Shown piece after piece: positions 62,786 through 64,000 of a stretch of DNA of 64,000 bases. The stretch lies in the NCBI GenBank assembly GCA_963824475.1, contig CAWGPR010000007.1:124001-188000 (forward strand). The letters are read 5' to 3'. This DNA is from Roseiarcus sp963824475 (GTDB taxonomy: Bacteria > Pseudomonadota > Alphaproteobacteria > Rhizobiales > Beijerinckiaceae). Positions within the stretch are counted from its first letter, which is position 1. Each line of letters begins with the position of its first letter. The notes beneath the pieces were generated by a model that saw only the letters and a program-made list of their open reading frames with translations, was not told the origin of the DNA and ran no database searches. The translations under genes and the position numbers were made by a program.

Positions 62786-63054
62786 ATCACCAATAGCGCC
62801 GATCGCGCGCCCGTTTGTCCTTGATAAGCGTCGAGCTGGCGACGGTAGGCACGCAACCGTTCCGCGTCGAGTTCTACGTCGCTCTTCCAATCGACGATTG
62901 TTTCGATGCGTCCTTCCCGGTCATAAGCGACGGCGTCGGCGGTTCCAGAGACAATGATTTCGATGTCGCCATCTACCTGGCTTCCGTAAACCGTGTGCTC
63001 GGGAACAAGCCGCGGCCGCAGCCGGGCTATCTCGGGAATGCTCAAAGTTCGCAT
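62770..63054 (-). pseudogene. RecB/AddA-like nuclease domain fragment
   Basis: Reads MRTLSIPEIARLRPRLVPEH, then EIIVSGTADAVAYDREGRIE, then TIVDWKSDVELDAERLRAYR and RQLDAYQGQTGARSALLVMM. The VSGTADAVA...TIVDWKSD...YRRQLDAY pattern is the PD-(D/E)XK nuclease module at the end of UvrD/AddA-type helicases. The helicase part is absent and the end runs into the GroEL tail. It is a fossil. Confidence 0.8.
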
Positions 63055-63177
63055 AGTCGTTCGTGCTTGTTCGTAAGCGGAGATGCCATCGCTCGATCAG
63101 ACGGCGCAATGGACAACTGCTCCATGAGCTCCAAGGCGCGGGATCTCGCTCGCCGCCGCCCGAAACCGTCAAGCCGT

Positions 63178-63318
63178 TCACCCGTCGGCGATATCCCACG
63201 GGTACGCGGCCTGCAGGTGGTCCTCCACAAGAGGGAGTTGATCCTCGAACTTGTAGGTCCAAAAGCCGTCGGCGTCGCGGGGATCGGTGATCTCATAGCA
63301 TTTGCCGCGGCTGTCTTC
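63178..63318 (-). pseudogene. Unidentified gene fragment A
   Basis: About 46 codons of clearly coding character, KCYEITDPRDADGFWTYKFE and following to DIADG, then a stop. The upstream part is lost by frameshift. Family not recognised. Confidence 0.4.
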
Positions 63319-63358
63319 CGCTCCTCGAAGACGGCGGCCGCGCCCCGCGTGCTTGGTT

Positions 63359-63674
63359 TTACTTTTTGGCCCCGAAATTGGCGGCGAAATAGTCGATCAC
63401 CTCCCCCGCGCCGATGGCCTCAATCCGGAGGTCCTGTTGCCCCTCTTCGCCGAAGACCAGTTCATCCACATGCTAGCCGACGTCGATTTCGCGGCTCAGA
63501 AGGCGTTCCGGAGAGGCACGCCTGCATCACCGCCATGGCCGCGTCGGTCGAGACGCCAGGTGCTGCGACCGCTTCCAGACATTCCGGCGCGGCGTACTGG
63601 GCTAAAGGACCGATCGCCTCCGGGAACACGCGCCAGTTGGCGTGCCGGGCGCCTCCTCTCCTCAATCTAAGCAA
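63359..63674 (-). pseudogene. Unidentified gene fragment B with stop codon
   Basis: Upstream frame: WRVFPEAIGPLAQYAAPECL, EAVAAPGVSTDAAMAVMQAC. After a shift it reads ERLLSREIDVG, TAG at 63473-63475, then HVDELVFGEEGQQDLRIEAI and GAGEVIDYFAANFGAKK. The coding look on both sides of the TAG and the shift show decay. Family not recognised. Confidence 0.4.
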
Positions 63675-64000
63675 TTAACCGATGATTGATGTTTGTCGCG
63701 TGACCGAATGACCGCTCAATGGTAGCGGCTCGCGTGACGCAGATCAATGTCGCCCGGGTCGGGCTCGGATTCGGGCGGGCACGGCTCCCCACGACCTTCA
63801 GGCCAGATCGTCCCGAAGGAAACACGGTACTTGGAGGTGTCCAGGTGGCGCGGTCCAGGGAAGAAGCACGACGATCGAAGTAACGACAGCGGCAACGCGG
63901 TCATAGGAGGAATAGTGCGATAGTCATAATGGGCGCTATCAGAGGGTTTCGCGGCAAGGACCGTGCGATCCGGGGATAGCGTGAACCGCTGTACCTTGAG

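Larger units (their letters stand above)
63055..64000. other. Degraded gene fragments at window end
   Basis: No intact gene. Between 63178 and 63318 the minus strand reads KCYEITDPRDADGFWTYKFE, then DQLPLVEDHLQAAYPWDIAD. Between 63359 and 63674 it carries pieces of another unknown protein. From 63675 to 64000 I see nothing consistent. Confidence 0.5.

Overview
The window looks like a GC-rich chromosomal segment of an alphaproteobacterium. It is most likely from the order Hyphomicrobiales (Rhizobiales), possibly near the methylotrophic or phototrophic Beijerinckiaceae/Methylocystaceae. The basis is gene content: a PQQ dehydrogenase with a lanthanide-type active site, a DUF2849-cysI-cysH-DUF934 sulfate-assimilation operon, a poly-3-hydroxybutyrate oligomer hydrolase remnant, many rhizobial-type class III cyclase and Omp25-like proteins, and typical alphaproteobacterial IS families. 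The species cannot be fixed from sequence reading alone.

Region 1 (1-5.9 kb) is a periplasmic oxidation cluster. It holds the end of a molybdopterin dehydrogenase subunit, a Rieske protein, a PQQ-dependent alcohol dehydrogenase and two small secreted proteins. Region 2 (5.9-24 kb) is an accessory graveyard. It contains remnants of a serine recombinase and a phage terminase, a 62-bp tRNA-3'-end-like direct repeat, two paralogous PIN toxin/Phd antitoxin pairs, an orphan PD-(D/E)XK-type nuclease gene, a broken ParB-methyltransferase with two DUF5681 phage-type proteins, and a truncated PHB oligomer hydrolase. It also holds a stack of insertion sequences: two IS630, an IS66 nested inside an IS200, and an IS5. 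Two of these transposases carry the same kind of 26-nt palindromic insertion.

Region 3 (24-37.8 kb) is mixed. It has an MBL hydrolase, a thioesterase, a Crp/Fnr regulator flanked by two paralogous small proteins (one with a perfect FNR/FixK box upstream), a frameshifted PEP-CTERM protein, another transposase, a CBS protein and ribosomal protein L36. It then has a MarR-GNAT fusion with its own palindromic operator, a frameshifted adenylate cyclase, and fossils of a collapsed duplication of that GNAT/cyclase block. Region 4 (37.8-57.2 kb) is orderly housekeeping: MBOAT acyltransferase, the cys operon, a CDF zinc exporter, a potassium channel, hemH, msrB, purU, tesA/ybbA/ybbP, an acyl-CoA ligase, ftsH and a methyltransferase.

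Region 5 (57.2-64 kb) decays again. A broken IS5-type element is followed by rpmB, then by pseudogenes of an acetamidase and a dipeptide ABC ATPase. After these come an acidic protein with two tandem repeats, a small phage-like gene with an in-frame TGA, and a RecB-like nuclease end that runs into the GroEL C-terminal tail. Most frameshifts listed were inferred by reading homologous segments in adjacent frames. Sequencing error cannot be excluded for single-base cases. No CRISPR array, rRNA or complete tRNA was seen.
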